A stretch of DNA of 64,000 nt, taken from Brenneria populi. Lineage in GTDB: Bacteria > Pseudomonadota > Gammaproteobacteria > Enterobacterales > Enterobacteriaceae. A program made the position numbers and the translations under genes. Under the pieces are notes generated by a model, which made no database searches, had not been told where the DNA came from, and saw only the letters and a list, made by a program, of their open reading frames with translations. Positions 35,598 to 45,080 of the stretch are shown one piece after another (positions within the stretch are counted from its first letter, which is position 1; every line of letters begins with the position of its first letter). The DNA lies in NCBI RefSeq assembly GCF_036016195.1, contig NZ_JAYWTM010000014.1, positions 1 through 64,000 on the forward strand. Direction: 5' to 3'.

Positions 35598-36656
35598 ATG
35601 CGCAAGATATCACCCTGGATGCAATGGGGAATTCTGCTATCGGTTTCGCTGCTGCTGGGGGTTTGGCTACAGTTCTATCACGTTCCGGCCGCGCTGCTGC
35701 TTGGCCCCATGCTGGTCGGCGTGGTTATGGGACTGAACGGCGCGACCATTCGTCTTCCCCGCATCTTTTTCGCCGGCAGCAATGCGGTGTTGGGGTGCCT
35801 GGTGGCGCAAAGTTTCTCCCTCTCCATCCTGAGTCCTTTACTGAATAACTGGCTGCTGGTGCTGTTTATCTTGCTGGCTCCCCTGATCGCCAGCGGCGTG
35901 TCCGGCTGGCTGCTGGTTAAGTTCAGCGAACTGCCCGGTCCGACGGGAACCTGGGGAGCCTCTCCCGGCGGCGCGGCGGCGATGGTGGCGATGTCGGGAG
36001 AGTTCGGCGCCGATGTCCGGCTGGTGGCGTTTATGCAGTATTTGCGCGTGCTGATGGTGACGGCGGCGGCGGCGTTCGTCGCGCGCATCGGCCTGGGAAG
36101 CGAGGCGGCGGAAAACAGCGCCATGCTGGCATGGTTTCCGGCGCTGGACTGGCGTTTTCCCGCCACCCTGGGCGTCGCATTTTGCTGCGCGTGGTTGGGA
36201 AGACGCCTGCGTATTCCCTCCGGCGCGATGCTGGGGCCGCTGATCGTCGGTTCGGCGCTGCACTCAAGCGGCACGCTGACGTTGCAGACCCCGGAATGGC
36301 TGCTGGCGCTGGCGTATGCGATTATCGGCTGGAGCGTCGGCCTATCCTTTACCCGGCCGATTTTTCTGCTGGCTCTCCGCACCCTGCCGCAGATGATGGC
36401 GTCGATTATCGGACTGATGCTGTTATGCGGCGCGATGGCGCTGATGGTGGCCCGGGTTCTGCCGGTCGATCTGTTGACGGCTTATCTGGCGACCAGCCCC
36501 GGCGGGCTGGACTCCATTGCCGTTATTGCCGCCGGCAGCAACGTCGACATCGCGTTTGTGATCGCGATGCAGACGCTGAGGCTGTTCGCGACGCTGATTG
36601 TAAGCCCCATCATGTCGCGTTTTATCTCCCGGCGTATCGGCGCTAGCGCGCCGTGA
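35598..36656 (+). CDS. abrB: AbrB family membrane protein
   Basis: 352 residues from the ATG at 35598, preferred over a GTG two codons upstream because AACAGG lies at the right distance. Ten or more hydrophobic segments form two similar halves, each with a PGG motif (ASPGGAAAMVAMSGEFGAD and TSPGGLDSIAVIAAGSNVD). This duplication is the AbrB (regulator of aidB, putative transporter) pattern. Its last 14 bp overlap the end of rarD on the other strand. Substrate unknown. Confidence 0.82.
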   Translation: MRKISPWMQWGILLSVSLLLGVWLQFYHVPAALLLGPMLVGVVMGLNGATIRLPRIFFAGSNAVLGCLVAQSFSLSILSPLLNNWLLVLFILLAPLIASGVSGWLLVKFSELPGPTGTWGASPGGAAAMVAMSGEFGADVRLVAFMQYLRVLMVTAAAAFVARIGLGSEAAENSAMLAWFPALDWRFPATLGVAFCCAWLGRRLRIPSGAMLGPLIVGSALHSSGTLTLQTPEWLLALAYAIIGWSVGLSFTRPIFLLALRTLPQMMASIIGLMLLCGAMALMVARVLPVDLLTAYLATSPGGLDSIAVIAAGSNVDIAFVIAMQTLRLFATLIVSPIMSRFISRRIGASAP

Positions 36657-37551
36657 TGGCGGCATGCCGCCGTTTACGCTGGTGATAAAATGCATCCAGA
36701 ATGAACAACGCCAGCGCTCCCCAGATAAAAGCGAAGGTAATCAGCTTATCTTCGCCGAAGGTTTCGCCATAGAAGAGCACGGCCAGCAGGAACATAATGG
36801 TAGGGCCGAGGTACTGGAAGAAACCGAGCGTAGACAGGCGTAAGCGCATGGCCGCGGCGGTGAAAAACAGCAGCGGTACGGTGGTGATGATGCCGGCGGA
36901 GATAAGAAGCAGGTTTAACGACCAGGGATTTCCCGTTAAATGGCTGCTTGGCGTATCGGCGATAAAGAACAGATAAACGCTTGCGACCGGCAGCAGCCAC
37001 AGCGTTTCAATCAGCATGCCGATCTGGCCGTCGATGCCGATTTTCTTTCTTAGCAGGCCATATATGGCGAAACTGAATGCCAGCCCCAGCCCGATGATGG
37101 GCAGCGAGCCGAAGGTCCAGAGCTGGACCAGCACGCCGGAGACGGCCAGCAGCACGGCCAGCCACTGGAGCCGGCGGAAGCGTTCGCCTAAAAACAGCAT
37201 GCCGAGCATGACGTTCACCAGCGGGTTAATAAAGTAGCCCAGGCTGGCTTCCAGCATATGATGGTTATTGACCGCCCAGATATAGAGCAGCCAGTTGCCC
37301 CCGATAAGGACGCTGGTAACGGCGAGCAGCAGCAGGCGCCTAACGTTTTTGCAGGCGGCGCGAACCTGGCGCCATTTTCGGCTAATGCTCAGCAGGATCA
37401 GCATGAAGAAAAATGACCAGATGATTCGGTGGGTCAATATTTCGTCGGCGGGAATATGTTCAAGAAGCTTAAAGTAAACGGGCGCAATACCCCAGATGAA
37501 GTACGCACCCAGAGCGAAAAAAATCCCCTTGCGGGTTTGTTGCGCATCCAT
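36643..37551 (-). CDS. rarD: EamA family transporter RarD
   Basis: 302 residues with about ten membrane segments (EamA/DMT superfamily), starting MDAQQTRKGIFFALGAYFIWG, a start conserved in RarD. Associated with chloramphenicol resistance in Pseudomonas and of unknown physiological substrate in enterobacteria. It is divergent from pldA; in E. coli yigI lies between them and is missing here. Confidence 0.9.
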   Translation of the reverse strand: MDAQQTRKGIFFALGAYFIWGIAPVYFKLLEHIPADEILTHRIIWSFFFMLILLSISRKWRQVRAACKNVRRLLLLAVTSVLIGGNWLLYIWAVNNHHMLEASLGYFINPLVNVMLGMLFLGERFRRLQWLAVLLAVSGVLVQLWTFGSLPIIGLGLAFSFAIYGLLRKKIGIDGQIGMLIETLWLLPVASVYLFFIADTPSSHLTGNPWSLNLLLISAGIITTVPLLFFTAAAMRLRLSTLGFFQYLGPTIMFLLAVLFYGETFGEDKLITFAFIWGALALFILDAFYHQRKRRHAAITAR

Positions 37552-37897
37552 TGGTGGCTCGATAGAAAAAACGGTACGGAAAAAAGAAGAGTCTATCCAA
37601 AATAGGGGCCATTTTCACCCTTATCATTAGCCGACCATGAAATGCCGGAAACCGCAGATGCGGTTAAACGCGCCGGCGTTTTTTTTAGCCATTAAATTTG
37701 TTTCACGCCAGAAAAAACCGAGAAACCGCGGAACTCTGATTCAAATAGCGATGAACTGTGTAAAATGGCCCCTTCGAGTTTCATGCGGGCCGATTAAACA
37801 CTCTGCGCCACGCACAGGCGACTTGAAGTATGGCGGGGATAAGCATGACGGAAATTCGTGGCCGGTAATTATCACGATCGCTCAGGAGAGGAAGTGA
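37552..37897. other. rarD/pldA intergenic region
   Basis: A 346-bp gap between divergent genes. It contains an orphan plus-strand terminator (37650-37686) and an AT-rich segment before pldA. E. coli has yigI here; no trace of that gene is seen. An AGGAG ribosome-binding site precedes pldA. Confidence 0.55.
37650..37686 (+). terminator. Orphan Rho-independent terminator upstream of pldA
   Basis: AACCGC-AGAT-GCGGTT is followed at once by AAACGC-GCCG-GCGTTT and a run of eight T on the plus strand. No plus-strand gene ends here because rarD reads away, so a short plus-strand RNA starting after about 37550 is possible. Confidence 0.65.
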
Positions 37898-38764
37898 ATG
37901 CGTAAAATAGTAGGCGTGTCGGTTATGCTGCTGGCGATGTCCGCTCAGGCGGAAGAAGCAAAAATAGAGCCGGTGCATGACAAACCCGCGGTGCGCGGCA
38001 GCATCATCGCCAGTCTGTTACAAAAGCATGATAGCCCGTTTATTCTCTATCCGTATGAGAGCAACTATTTACTGTATACCTACACCAGTAATATTAATAA
38101 GACCGCGATACAGAGCTACAACTGGGGCGACGACGCCCGCAAAGATGAAGTGAATTTCCAGCTTAGCCTTGGTTTTCCTCTGTGGCGGGGTATTCTGGGG
38201 GAGAATTCGCTGCTGGGCGCGTCCTATACCCAGCGCTCCTGGTGGCAGTTGTCCAATAAAAGCCAATCGTCGCCGTTTCGCGAAACCGACTATGAGCCGC
38301 AGGTTTTTCTCGGCTGGGCCACGGATTACTCGCTGGCCGGCTGGACGCTGCGGGATGTTGAAGTCGGCTTCAATCACCAATCCAACGGGCGTTCCGAACC
38401 GACGTCGCGCAGTTGGAACCGCGCCTATGCCCGCCTGATGGCGCAAAACGGCAACTGGCAGGTGGATGTGAAACCCTGGATCCGTTTCTCCGACAGCCAG
38501 GACGATAACCCGGATATCACCAAATACATGGGGCACTACCGTCTGCGCGTCGGCTATGTCTGGGGCGATAGCGTCATCAGCGCCGAAGGGCGTTACAATT
38601 GGAACACGGGGTACGGCGGCGGCGAACTCGGCTGGAGCTATCCGCTGACGGATCATGTGCGTTTCTACAGCAAAGTCTTCAGCGGCTATGGCGAATCGCT
38701 GATTGACTACAATCACCGCCAGACCCGCTTCGGGGTAGGCGTGACGTTAAACGATATGTTCTGA
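37898..38764 (+). CDS. pldA: Outer membrane phospholipase A1 PldA
   Basis: 288 residues with a short signal peptide cleaved after AQA (residue 18). The catalytic motif GFNHQSNGRS carries the His and Ser of the OMPLA active site. Alternating beta-strand patterns and a terminal aromatic residue (DMF) fit a 12-stranded outer-membrane barrel. It hydrolyses phospholipids that reach the outer leaflet when the membrane is disturbed. Confidence 0.96.
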   Translation: MRKIVGVSVMLLAMSAQAEEAKIEPVHDKPAVRGSIIASLLQKHDSPFILYPYESNYLLYTYTSNINKTAIQSYNWGDDARKDEVNFQLSLGFPLWRGILGENSLLGASYTQRSWWQLSNKSQSSPFRETDYEPQVFLGWATDYSLAGWTLRDVEVGFNHQSNGRSEPTSRSWNRAYARLMAQNGNWQVDVKPWIRFSDSQDDNPDITKYMGHYRLRVGYVWGDSVISAEGRYNWNTGYGGGELGWSYPLTDHVRFYSKVFSGYGESLIDYNHRQTRFGVGVTLNDMF

Positions 38765-38885
38765 TTAGCGTCTTCGCACGCCGGTACGGCGGCCAGGCGC
38801 AGCGGGAATATTCAGGCAAACATTGCAGTTTCATCGGACGACGCTGAAAATAGCGTCTGTTTACGTTCATCAGATTGGGGAAGGC

Positions 38886-40712
38886 GTGTCTACGGCGGAA
38901 GTATTAAATAAGGAAGCGCTGGCGGTGCAAATCCTGCGGGAGACGTTCGGCTATCAGCAATTCCGGCCGGGTCAGCAGGAAATTATCAATGCGACCCTCG
39001 GCGGGCGGGACTGTCTGGTGGTGATGCCGACCGGCGGCGGGAAATCACTGTGCTATCAAATTCCCGCGCTGGCGCTGGATGGCCTGACGCTGGTGGTGTC
39101 GCCGCTTATTTCGCTGATGAAAGATCAGGTCGATCAGCTACAGGCTTATGGCGTAGCGGCGGCCTGCCTCAATTCAACCCAAACCCGCGAACAGCAGTTC
39201 GAGGTGATGGCCGGCTGTCGCGCCGGACGGATCAAGCTGCTGTATATCGCGCCGGAGCGCCTGACCACCGACAGTTTCCTTGACCACCTGCTGCACTGGA
39301 ACCCCTCGCTGATTGCCGTGGATGAAGCGCACTGTATTTCTCAGTGGGGCCACGATTTCCGTCCCGAGTACCGGGCGCTGGGGCAGGTGAAACGGCACTT
39401 TCCCGATCTGCCGGTTATTGCGCTGACCGCCACCGCCGATGAAACCACGCGGCGGGATATCCTGCGCCTGCTGGATCTCCAGTCTCCGCTGATACAGGTC
39501 AGCAGTTTTGACCGGCCGAACATCCGCTATACGCTGGTGGAAAAATTCAAACCGCTCGATCAGCTGTGGATGTTCGTGCAGGGGCAGCGCGGAAAAAGCG
39601 GCATTATTTACTGCAATAGCCGGGCCAAGGTGGAGGATATCAGCGCCCGTCTGCAAAGCCGCGGGCTGAGCGTGGCGGCATACCATGCCGGATTGGATAA
39701 CGAGCGCCGGGCGCAGGTGCAGGAGGCTTTTCAGCGCGATGACCTGCAGGTGGTGGTGGCGACCGTCGCATTCGGCATGGGCATCAATAAGCCTAACGTG
39801 CGTTTTGTGGTGCACTTTGATATTCCGCGCAATATTGAATCCTACTATCAGGAAACCGGGCGCGCCGGACGCGATGGGCTGGCGGCGGAAGCCGCGCTGT
39901 TTTACGACCCGGCCGATATGGCATGGCTGCGGCGCTGTCTGGAAGAGAAGCCGGCCGGACAGCAGTTGGATATCGAACGCCACAAGCTGAATGCGATGGG
40001 CGCCTTCGCCGAAGCGCAAACCTGCCGCCGCCTGGTGCTGCTCAACTATTTCGGCGAGGGGCGCCAGCAGCCGTGCGGCAACTGCGATATCTGTCTCGAT
40101 CCGCCCAAACGTTACGACGGGCTGGTGGAGGCGCAGAAGGCGCTCTCCTGCGTGTACCGGGTCGGACAGCGTTTCGGCATGGGGTATATCGTCGAAGTGC
40201 TGCGCGGGGCGAATAACCAGCGTATTCGCGAATTCGGCCATGACAAGCTGCCGGTGTACGGCATCGGCCGCGATAAGTCCCACGAACACTGGATCAGCGT
40301 GCTGCGCCAGCTGATTCACCTGGGGCTGCTGAGTCAGAATATCGCGCTGCACTCCGCGCTGCAGCTCACGGAGTCGGCCCGTCCGGTGCTGCGCGGCGAA
40401 GTGCCGTTACAGCTTGCCGTTCCCCGGGTGATTAATCTGAAGCCGCGAACCGCGCAAAAAACCTACGCGGGGAACTACGATCGCAAGCTGTTCGCCAAAT
40501 TGCGCAAGCTGCGTAAATCCATCGCCGATGAGAACAATGTTCCGCCCTACGTGGTATTCAGCGACGCGACCCTGCTGGAGATGGCCGAACTGCTGCCGGT
40601 TAACGCCGCGGAGCTGCTGCATATCAACGGCGTCGGGCAGCGCAAGCTTGAGCGCTTTGGTGCGCCCTTTATGAGCATGATCCGCGATCATGTCGATAAT
40701 AATGACGAATGA
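38886..40712 (+). CDS. recQ: ATP-dependent DNA helicase RecQ
   Basis: 608 residues from a GTG at 38886 behind GGGGAAGG; the open frame extends further upstream but lacks homology there. Walker A TGGGKSLCY, DEAH box VDEAHCISQWGHDFR, motif VI QETGRAGRDG, the RQC zinc cysteines (CRR...CGNCDIC) and a C-terminal HRDC domain are all present. A 3'-5' helicase of recombination and replication repair. It converges on rhtB. Confidence 0.96.
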   Translation: MSTAEVLNKEALAVQILRETFGYQQFRPGQQEIINATLGGRDCLVVMPTGGGKSLCYQIPALALDGLTLVVSPLISLMKDQVDQLQAYGVAAACLNSTQTREQQFEVMAGCRAGRIKLLYIAPERLTTDSFLDHLLHWNPSLIAVDEAHCISQWGHDFRPEYRALGQVKRHFPDLPVIALTATADETTRRDILRLLDLQSPLIQVSSFDRPNIRYTLVEKFKPLDQLWMFVQGQRGKSGIIYCNSRAKVEDISARLQSRGLSVAAYHAGLDNERRAQVQEAFQRDDLQVVVATVAFGMGINKPNVRFVVHFDIPRNIESYYQETGRAGRDGLAAEAALFYDPADMAWLRRCLEEKPAGQQLDIERHKLNAMGAFAEAQTCRRLVLLNYFGEGRQQPCGNCDICLDPPKRYDGLVEAQKALSCVYRVGQRFGMGYIVEVLRGANNQRIREFGHDKLPVYGIGRDKSHEHWISVLRQLIHLGLLSQNIALHSALQLTESARPVLRGEVPLQLAVPRVINLKPRTAQKTYAGNYDRKLFAKLRKLRKSIADENNVPPYVVFSDATLLEMAELLPVNAAELLHINGVGQRKLERFGAPFMSMIRDHVDNNDE

Positions 40713-40721
40713 GAGGGCGAG

Positions 40722-41342
40722 TTACGCTTTTTTCGCGCTCGCCAACAGTACGCCGACCAATATAAACAGCGAGCCAAAAGTCCGATTGAGTATCCGCATC
40801 TGCCGCGCGCCTTTCAGCCAGCCGGAAATCCGCTTGGCCAGCGTGGCGTAGCCGATCATCACAAAAATATCGACGATGACGGTGGTCGCCCCGAGAACCA
40901 GATACTGTGCGGCCTGCGGCTGATGGGGGATGATGAATTGCGGAAACAGCGCCGCCAGAAACACAATGCTTTTCGGGTTAGTCAGGTTAACCAGAATGGC
41001 GCGCTTCAGAAGCTTACGGCGCGGCATGGCGCTGGCCAGCGCATTCATGTCCAATGCGCCTGCCGAGCGCCACTGCTGGATCCCCAGCCAAATCAGGTAT
41101 GCCGCCCCCAGCCATTTCAACAGGTCGAAAAATAGCAGGGACTGCGACAGCAGGGCGCCAAGCCCGATCCCCACCAGTATGATGTGTGCGATCAGGCCGA
41201 TTTGTAAACCGGTAATAGAGGCGATGGCGCCGCGATAGCCGTGGCTGATGCCGGTGCTCATGGTATTGATCGCGCCTGAGCCGGGCGAAAGACTGAGAAT
41301 CAGTGTCGTTAACAAGTAGGTTAACCACCAGTCGAAGGTCAC
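40722..41342 (-). CDS. rhtB: Homoserine/homoserine lactone efflux protein RhtB
   Basis: 206 residues, LysE/RhtB family, with about six membrane segments. The start MTFDWWLTYLLTTLILSLSPGSGAINTM and LTNPKSIVFLAALFPQF near residue 120 match RhtB closely. It exports homoserine and its lactone. In E. coli the recQ-pldB interval holds rhtC and rhtB; rhtC is absent here. Confidence 0.93.
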   Translation of the reverse strand: MTFDWWLTYLLTTLILSLSPGSGAINTMSTGISHGYRGAIASITGLQIGLIAHIILVGIGLGALLSQSLLFFDLLKWLGAAYLIWLGIQQWRSAGALDMNALASAMPRRKLLKRAILVNLTNPKSIVFLAALFPQFIIPHQPQAAQYLVLGATTVIVDIFVMIGYATLAKRISGWLKGARQMRILNRTFGSLFILVGVLLASAKKA

Positions 41343-41453
41343 TTTCCGCTGCTCCCCACAATATTTTATGACACAATACGCCGATACCTATATTTGCGCT
41401 ATAGCTCACAAAGCCTTTCCGCAAGCTTCGCTGGCCTGCCCCGGAGATGTGTG

Positions 41454-42446
41454 ATGATTCCGTATTCCGATAGCCTGTTAACGCGAGAGGCGCAGTTTTC
41501 CGCCTTTGCTAACGGAAAATTACTGGATTTTTGGCGTCGGCGCGAAGAAGGGGAGATGATCGGCGTCGACAATATACCGATCCGTTTCGCGCGCTTCACC
41601 TCTTCCCGCCACGATAAACTGGTCGTCGTGTTTCCCGGCCGTATTGAAAGTTACGTAAAATATAGCGAAGTGGCTTACGATCTCTTCCATAATGGCTACG
41701 ACGTGCTGATGATGGACCATCGTGGGCAGGGGCGTTCCGGACGGCTGCTTGAAGATAGGCATCGCGGGCATGTGTTGCGCTTTAGGGACTATGCGGACGA
41801 CGTCGAACTGCTGTGGCTGCAGCAAATCCGCGCCTGGAACTATACCCGGCGATTCGCGCTGGCGCATTCTATGGGCGGCGCCATTCTGGCTCAGTTCCTG
41901 GCCCGCCGGCCGGAAGCGTTTGATGCCGCGGCGCTGTGCGCGCCGATGTGCGGTATTCATCTGCCCATGCCGCGCTGGCTGGCCTGGCGGATTGTCGACT
42001 GGGCGGAGCGCCACCCCTCGGTGCGCGACTATTATGCGATCGGCACCGGTCAATGGCGGGCGCTGCCTTATAGAGTCAATGTATTAACCCACAGCCGGGA
42101 ACGTTACCGGCGCAGCGTCAGGGCCTATGCCGACGCGCCGGAGCTGCGCGTCGGCGGGCCGACGTATCATTGGGTGCGCGAAGCCATCATCGTGGGAAGA
42201 CAGCTGCTGACGCTGGCCGCCGATATCACGACGCCGATACTGCTGCTACAGGCGGAAGAGGACTGTGTGGTGGATAACCGCAGTCAGGATGCGTTTTGTC
42301 AGGCTCTGGCGCAGAGCGGCCACCCATGCGCGGGCGGGGCGCCCCGGATAATCAAGGGCGCCCGGCATGAAATTCTGTTTGAAAAAGATAGGATTCGCGC
42401 CGAGGCATTCGGGCTGATTTTGTCTCATTTCGCCCATTATCATTAA
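41454..42446 (+). CDS. pldB: Lysophospholipase L2 PldB
   Basis: 330 residues of the alpha/beta hydrolase fold. The ATG at 41454 matches homologues (MIPYSDSLLTREAQF) and follows CGGAG; the longer frame upstream is not supported. The nucleophile elbow is AHSMGG near residue 140, with Asp in QAEEDCVVDN and His in GARHEILFE completing the triad. It degrades lysophospholipids at the inner membrane. yigL follows after 49 bp. Confidence 0.94.
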   Translation: MIPYSDSLLTREAQFSAFANGKLLDFWRRREEGEMIGVDNIPIRFARFTSSRHDKLVVVFPGRIESYVKYSEVAYDLFHNGYDVLMMDHRGQGRSGRLLEDRHRGHVLRFRDYADDVELLWLQQIRAWNYTRRFALAHSMGGAILAQFLARRPEAFDAAALCAPMCGIHLPMPRWLAWRIVDWAERHPSVRDYYAIGTGQWRALPYRVNVLTHSRERYRRSVRAYADAPELRVGGPTYHWVREAIIVGRQLLTLAADITTPILLLQAEEDCVVDNRSQDAFCQALAQSGHPCAGGAPRIIKGARHEILFEKDRIRAEAFGLILSHFAHYH

Positions 42447-42495
42447 ATTCCGCGGCAGGCGCCGCCGTACTCACCAGAGGTTAGAATTCACCGTT

Positions 42496-43296
42496 ATGTA
42501 CCATGTTGTCGCTTCCGATTTAGATGGCACGTTATTGTCAACCGACCATTCCTTATCCCCCTATGCGAAAGAAACCCTGAAGCTATTGACTGAAAAAGGC
42601 ATTCATTTTGTGTTCGCCACGGGCAGGCACTATATGGATGTGGGGCAGATCCGCGACGGCCTCGGCATCAGCGCATTTATGATCACCTCCAACGGCGCCC
42701 GGGTTCACAATACGCAGGGCGAGCTGATTTTCAGCCATAATCTGGATCCGGACATCGCCCGCGATCTCTACGGCGTGGCGCACCACAACCCGGATATGCT
42801 GACGCACGTGTATCGCGACGATGATTGGTTTATGAATCGCCAGCGCCCGGAAGAAGAGCGTTTCTTTAAAGATTCGGTGTTTAAGTACAAATTGTTCGAA
42901 CCCGCGCTGCTGGAAACGGACGGCGTCAGTAAAATCTTTTTTACCTGCGATTCGCATGAGCAGTTGCTGTCGCTGGAAACGGCGATTAATGCGCGCTGGG
43001 GCGATCGCGTCAACGTGAGCTTTTCGACGCTCACCTGCCTGGAAGTGATGGCCGGCGGGGTATCCAAAGGGCATGCGCTGGAGCAGGTGGCGAAAATTCT
43101 CGGTTACACTCTGCAAGAGTGCATCGCTTTCGGCGATGGCATGAACGACTACGAAATGCTGTCGATGGCGGGCAAGGGCTGCATTATGCAAAACGCCCAC
43201 CGGCGTTTAAAGGATCTGCTGCCCGAACTGGAAACGATCGGCTCCAACGCGCAAAGCGCGGTGCCGAACTACCTGCGGCGTCTGTTTTTGGCGTAA
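42496..43296 (+). CDS. yigL: Cof-type HAD phosphatase YigL (pyridoxal phosphatase)
   Basis: 266 residues of the Cof/HAD-IIB family: motif I ASDLDGTLLSTD near the start, ITSNGARV (motif II), GGVSKGHALEQV (motif III) and FGDGMNDYEML (motif IV). E. coli YigL acts on pyridoxal phosphate and sugar phosphates, and its mRNA is stabilised by the sRNA SgrS during phosphosugar stress. It follows pldB as in E. coli, although what comes next (glpT) differs. Confidence 0.93.
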   Translation: MYHVVASDLDGTLLSTDHSLSPYAKETLKLLTEKGIHFVFATGRHYMDVGQIRDGLGISAFMITSNGARVHNTQGELIFSHNLDPDIARDLYGVAHHNPDMLTHVYRDDDWFMNRQRPEEERFFKDSVFKYKLFEPALLETDGVSKIFFTCDSHEQLLSLETAINARWGDRVNVSFSTLTCLEVMAGGVSKGHALEQVAKILGYTLQECIAFGDGMNDYEMLSMAGKGCIMQNAHRRLKDLLPELETIGSNAQSAVPNYLRRLFLA

Positions 43297-43305
43297 TTTG
43301 ACGAT

Positions 43306-43397
43306 GCGCTCCGCGCGGGGGGGCGGCGAAACAGCTCGCGCGGAGCGCCGAAAGCGCGCTTTTAGGCGCGGTTATCCCCGATTTCGCGGGGATAACC
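43306..43397. terminator. Tandem hairpins between convergent yigL and glpT
   Basis: Two stems: a 12-bp GCGCTCCGCGCG / CGCGCGGAGCGC (43306-43317 with 43337-43348) and a 10-bp GGTTATCCCC / GGGGATAACC (43370-43379 with 43388-43397). Neither has a T-tract. They sit between two stop codons and probably act as bidirectional terminators. Confidence 0.55.
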
Positions 43398-43423
43398 TGG
43401 GGCCAGGCCTGTACGCGCGCCGG

Positions 43424-44773
43424 CTACGCCTGCTTGGTCAACGCCTGTTTATGTTTCGTTTCGCTGAGCATCACCATGATGAGCAGCACCACGGCCAGAG
43501 CGCTGCCGCCGATCATCACCATAAAGCCGCCGTCCCAGCCGAAGAAGTCGACGGTATAACCCACGATGGCGCTGGCGGCGACCGATCCGCCGAGATAGCC
43601 GAACAAACCGGTGAATCCGGCCGCCGTACCCGCCGCTTTTTTCGGCGCCAATTCCAGAGCATGCAGGCCGATCAACATAACCGGGCCGTAGATCAAGAAA
43701 CCGATGATGATCATGCACGCCATATCCACGTGGGGGTTGCCGGCCGGATTTAACCAGTAAACGATCGTGGCGATGGTGACCAGGACCATAAAGAACACGC
43801 CCGTCGCGCCGCGATTGCCTCTAAAGACTTTGTCCGACATCCAGCCGCATATCAGCGTGCCGGGGATGCCGGCATACTCATAGAGGAAATAGGCCCAGGA
43901 GGATTTGTCCAGCGCGAAGTGTTTCACCTCTTTTAAATACGTGGGCGACCAGTCGAGAATGCCGTAGCGCAGCAGGTAAACGAACACGTTGGCGATAGCG
44001 ATGTACCACAGCAGTTTGTTGGGGAAAACGTATTGCATGAAGATCTGTTTCGCCGTCAGTTCTTCTTCCGCTTTTTCATTATAATCAACCGGATAATCGT
44101 TCTTATACTCTTCAATCGACGGCAGTCCGCAGGACTGCGGGGTGTCGCGCATCAGGGCGAAGGCGATCAGCGCAACCAGAATCGCGGCAAACGCCGGCAT
44201 ATACAGGGCGGCTTTCCAGTCGTTGAACCAGGCCATTCCGAGCAGGAACAGCAGAGGCGGAATACCGCCGCCGACGTTATGGGCGCAGTTCCAGACGGAA
44301 ACGATGCCGCCGCGCTCTTTCTTTGACCACCAGTGAACCATAGTGCGTCCGCACGGCGGCCAGCCCATGCCCTGAAACCAGCCGCACAGGAACAGCAGGA
44401 CGAACATAACGGCGATGCTGGACGTTGCCCAGGGAACGAATCCCATAAAGAGCATCACGGCGGCGGCCAGTATTAAACCCGCAGGCAGGAAGACGCGCGG
44501 ATTGGAGCGGTCGGATACCGAACCCATGATGAATTTGGAAAACCCGTAGGCAATCGAGATGCCGGAGAGCGCAAAGCCAAGATCGCCGCGGGAAAAGCCT
44601 TGTTCGATCAGATAGGGCATCGCCAGCGCAAAATTCTTGCGCACCAGATAGTAAGCGGCATAGCCAAAGAAGATCCCCATGAAAATTTGCCAACGCAGGC
44701 GCCGGTATAAAGGATCGACCCGATCTTTCGCAATGCGGGGCTGATGCGCCGCGGGTTTAAAAATGCTCAACAT
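43424..44773 (-). CDS. glpT: Glycerol-3-phosphate:phosphate antiporter GlpT
   Basis: 449 residues from the ATG at 44773 (MLSIFKPAAHQPRI), preceded by GGAGA; a start four codons earlier is less likely. Organophosphate:Pi antiporter of the major facilitator superfamily with twelve membrane segments. DPLYRRLRWQIF near the N-terminus supplies the arginine used in phosphate binding in E. coli GlpT. It imports glycerol-3-phosphate (and fosfomycin). It is divergent from glpABC across a shared control region; glpQ is absent downstream. Confidence 0.95.
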   Translation of the reverse strand: MLSIFKPAAHQPRIAKDRVDPLYRRLRWQIFMGIFFGYAAYYLVRKNFALAMPYLIEQGFSRGDLGFALSGISIAYGFSKFIMGSVSDRSNPRVFLPAGLILAAAVMLFMGFVPWATSSIAVMFVLLFLCGWFQGMGWPPCGRTMVHWWSKKERGGIVSVWNCAHNVGGGIPPLLFLLGMAWFNDWKAALYMPAFAAILVALIAFALMRDTPQSCGLPSIEEYKNDYPVDYNEKAEEELTAKQIFMQYVFPNKLLWYIAIANVFVYLLRYGILDWSPTYLKEVKHFALDKSSWAYFLYEYAGIPGTLICGWMSDKVFRGNRGATGVFFMVLVTIATIVYWLNPAGNPHVDMACMIIIGFLIYGPVMLIGLHALELAPKKAAGTAAGFTGLFGYLGGSVAASAIVGYTVDFFGWDGGFMVMIGGSALAVVLLIMVMLSETKHKQALTKQA

Positions 44774-44805
44774 AGCTGTCTCCAATACGCCCGAAAACGA
44801 TAATT

Positions 44806-44827
44806 TTATGTTCTATAACGAGCATAA
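44806..44827 (-). promoter_or_regulatory. GlpR operator
   Basis: The core ATGTTCTATAACGAGCAT (44808-44825) is close to the GlpR consensus palindrome ATGTTCGwTAwCGAACAT. It lies about 35-55 bp before the glpT start, so glycerol-3-phosphate should induce glpT. Confidence 0.7.
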
Positions 44828-44941
44828 TGGTATCCGGCATCGCGCTTTTCATCTGTGAGGCATCGCTCAAATGTTACATTTTTATGACTATGTGATATTT
44901 ATGTGATTAAGTTGGCAAAATTTATCGCGCTCACGGCCCTT

Positions 44942-44963
44942 ATTTAGTGAATTGAATCACATT
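44942..44963 (+). promoter_or_regulatory. CRP site
   Basis: AGTGAATTGAATCACA forms the TGTGA-N6-TCACA palindrome with one mismatch. It is central in the divergent glp control region and could serve both promoters. Confidence 0.65.
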
Positions 44964-45080
44964 TATAGGGTTTAATTGTCTCTTGTGCTCGTTTTGTTTT
45001 CGTTTTTGCTCTTTATCAAACATTAACCCTGCATTTTGTGTCTCAATAACAAGGTATAACCAGCCGCGTGAAGCGAGGAC

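Larger units (their letters stand above)
44774..45080. promoter_or_regulatory. glpT/glpABC divergent control region
   Basis: A 307-bp AT-rich gap carrying a GlpR operator near glpT, a CRP site near the middle (44942-44963), and further TGTGA half-sites around 44890-44910. A TTTGTTTTCG-rich stretch near 44990-45005 could include a second GlpR half-site before glpA. This matches the cAMP-CRP/GlpR control of the E. coli glpTQ-glpACB region. Confidence 0.7.

Noticed and set aside
43370..43397. GGTTATCCCC...GGGGATAACC resembles half of a type I-E CRISPR repeat
   Set aside because: It occurs once, with no second repeat, spacers or cas genes; it is better explained as a stem-loop between convergent genes.
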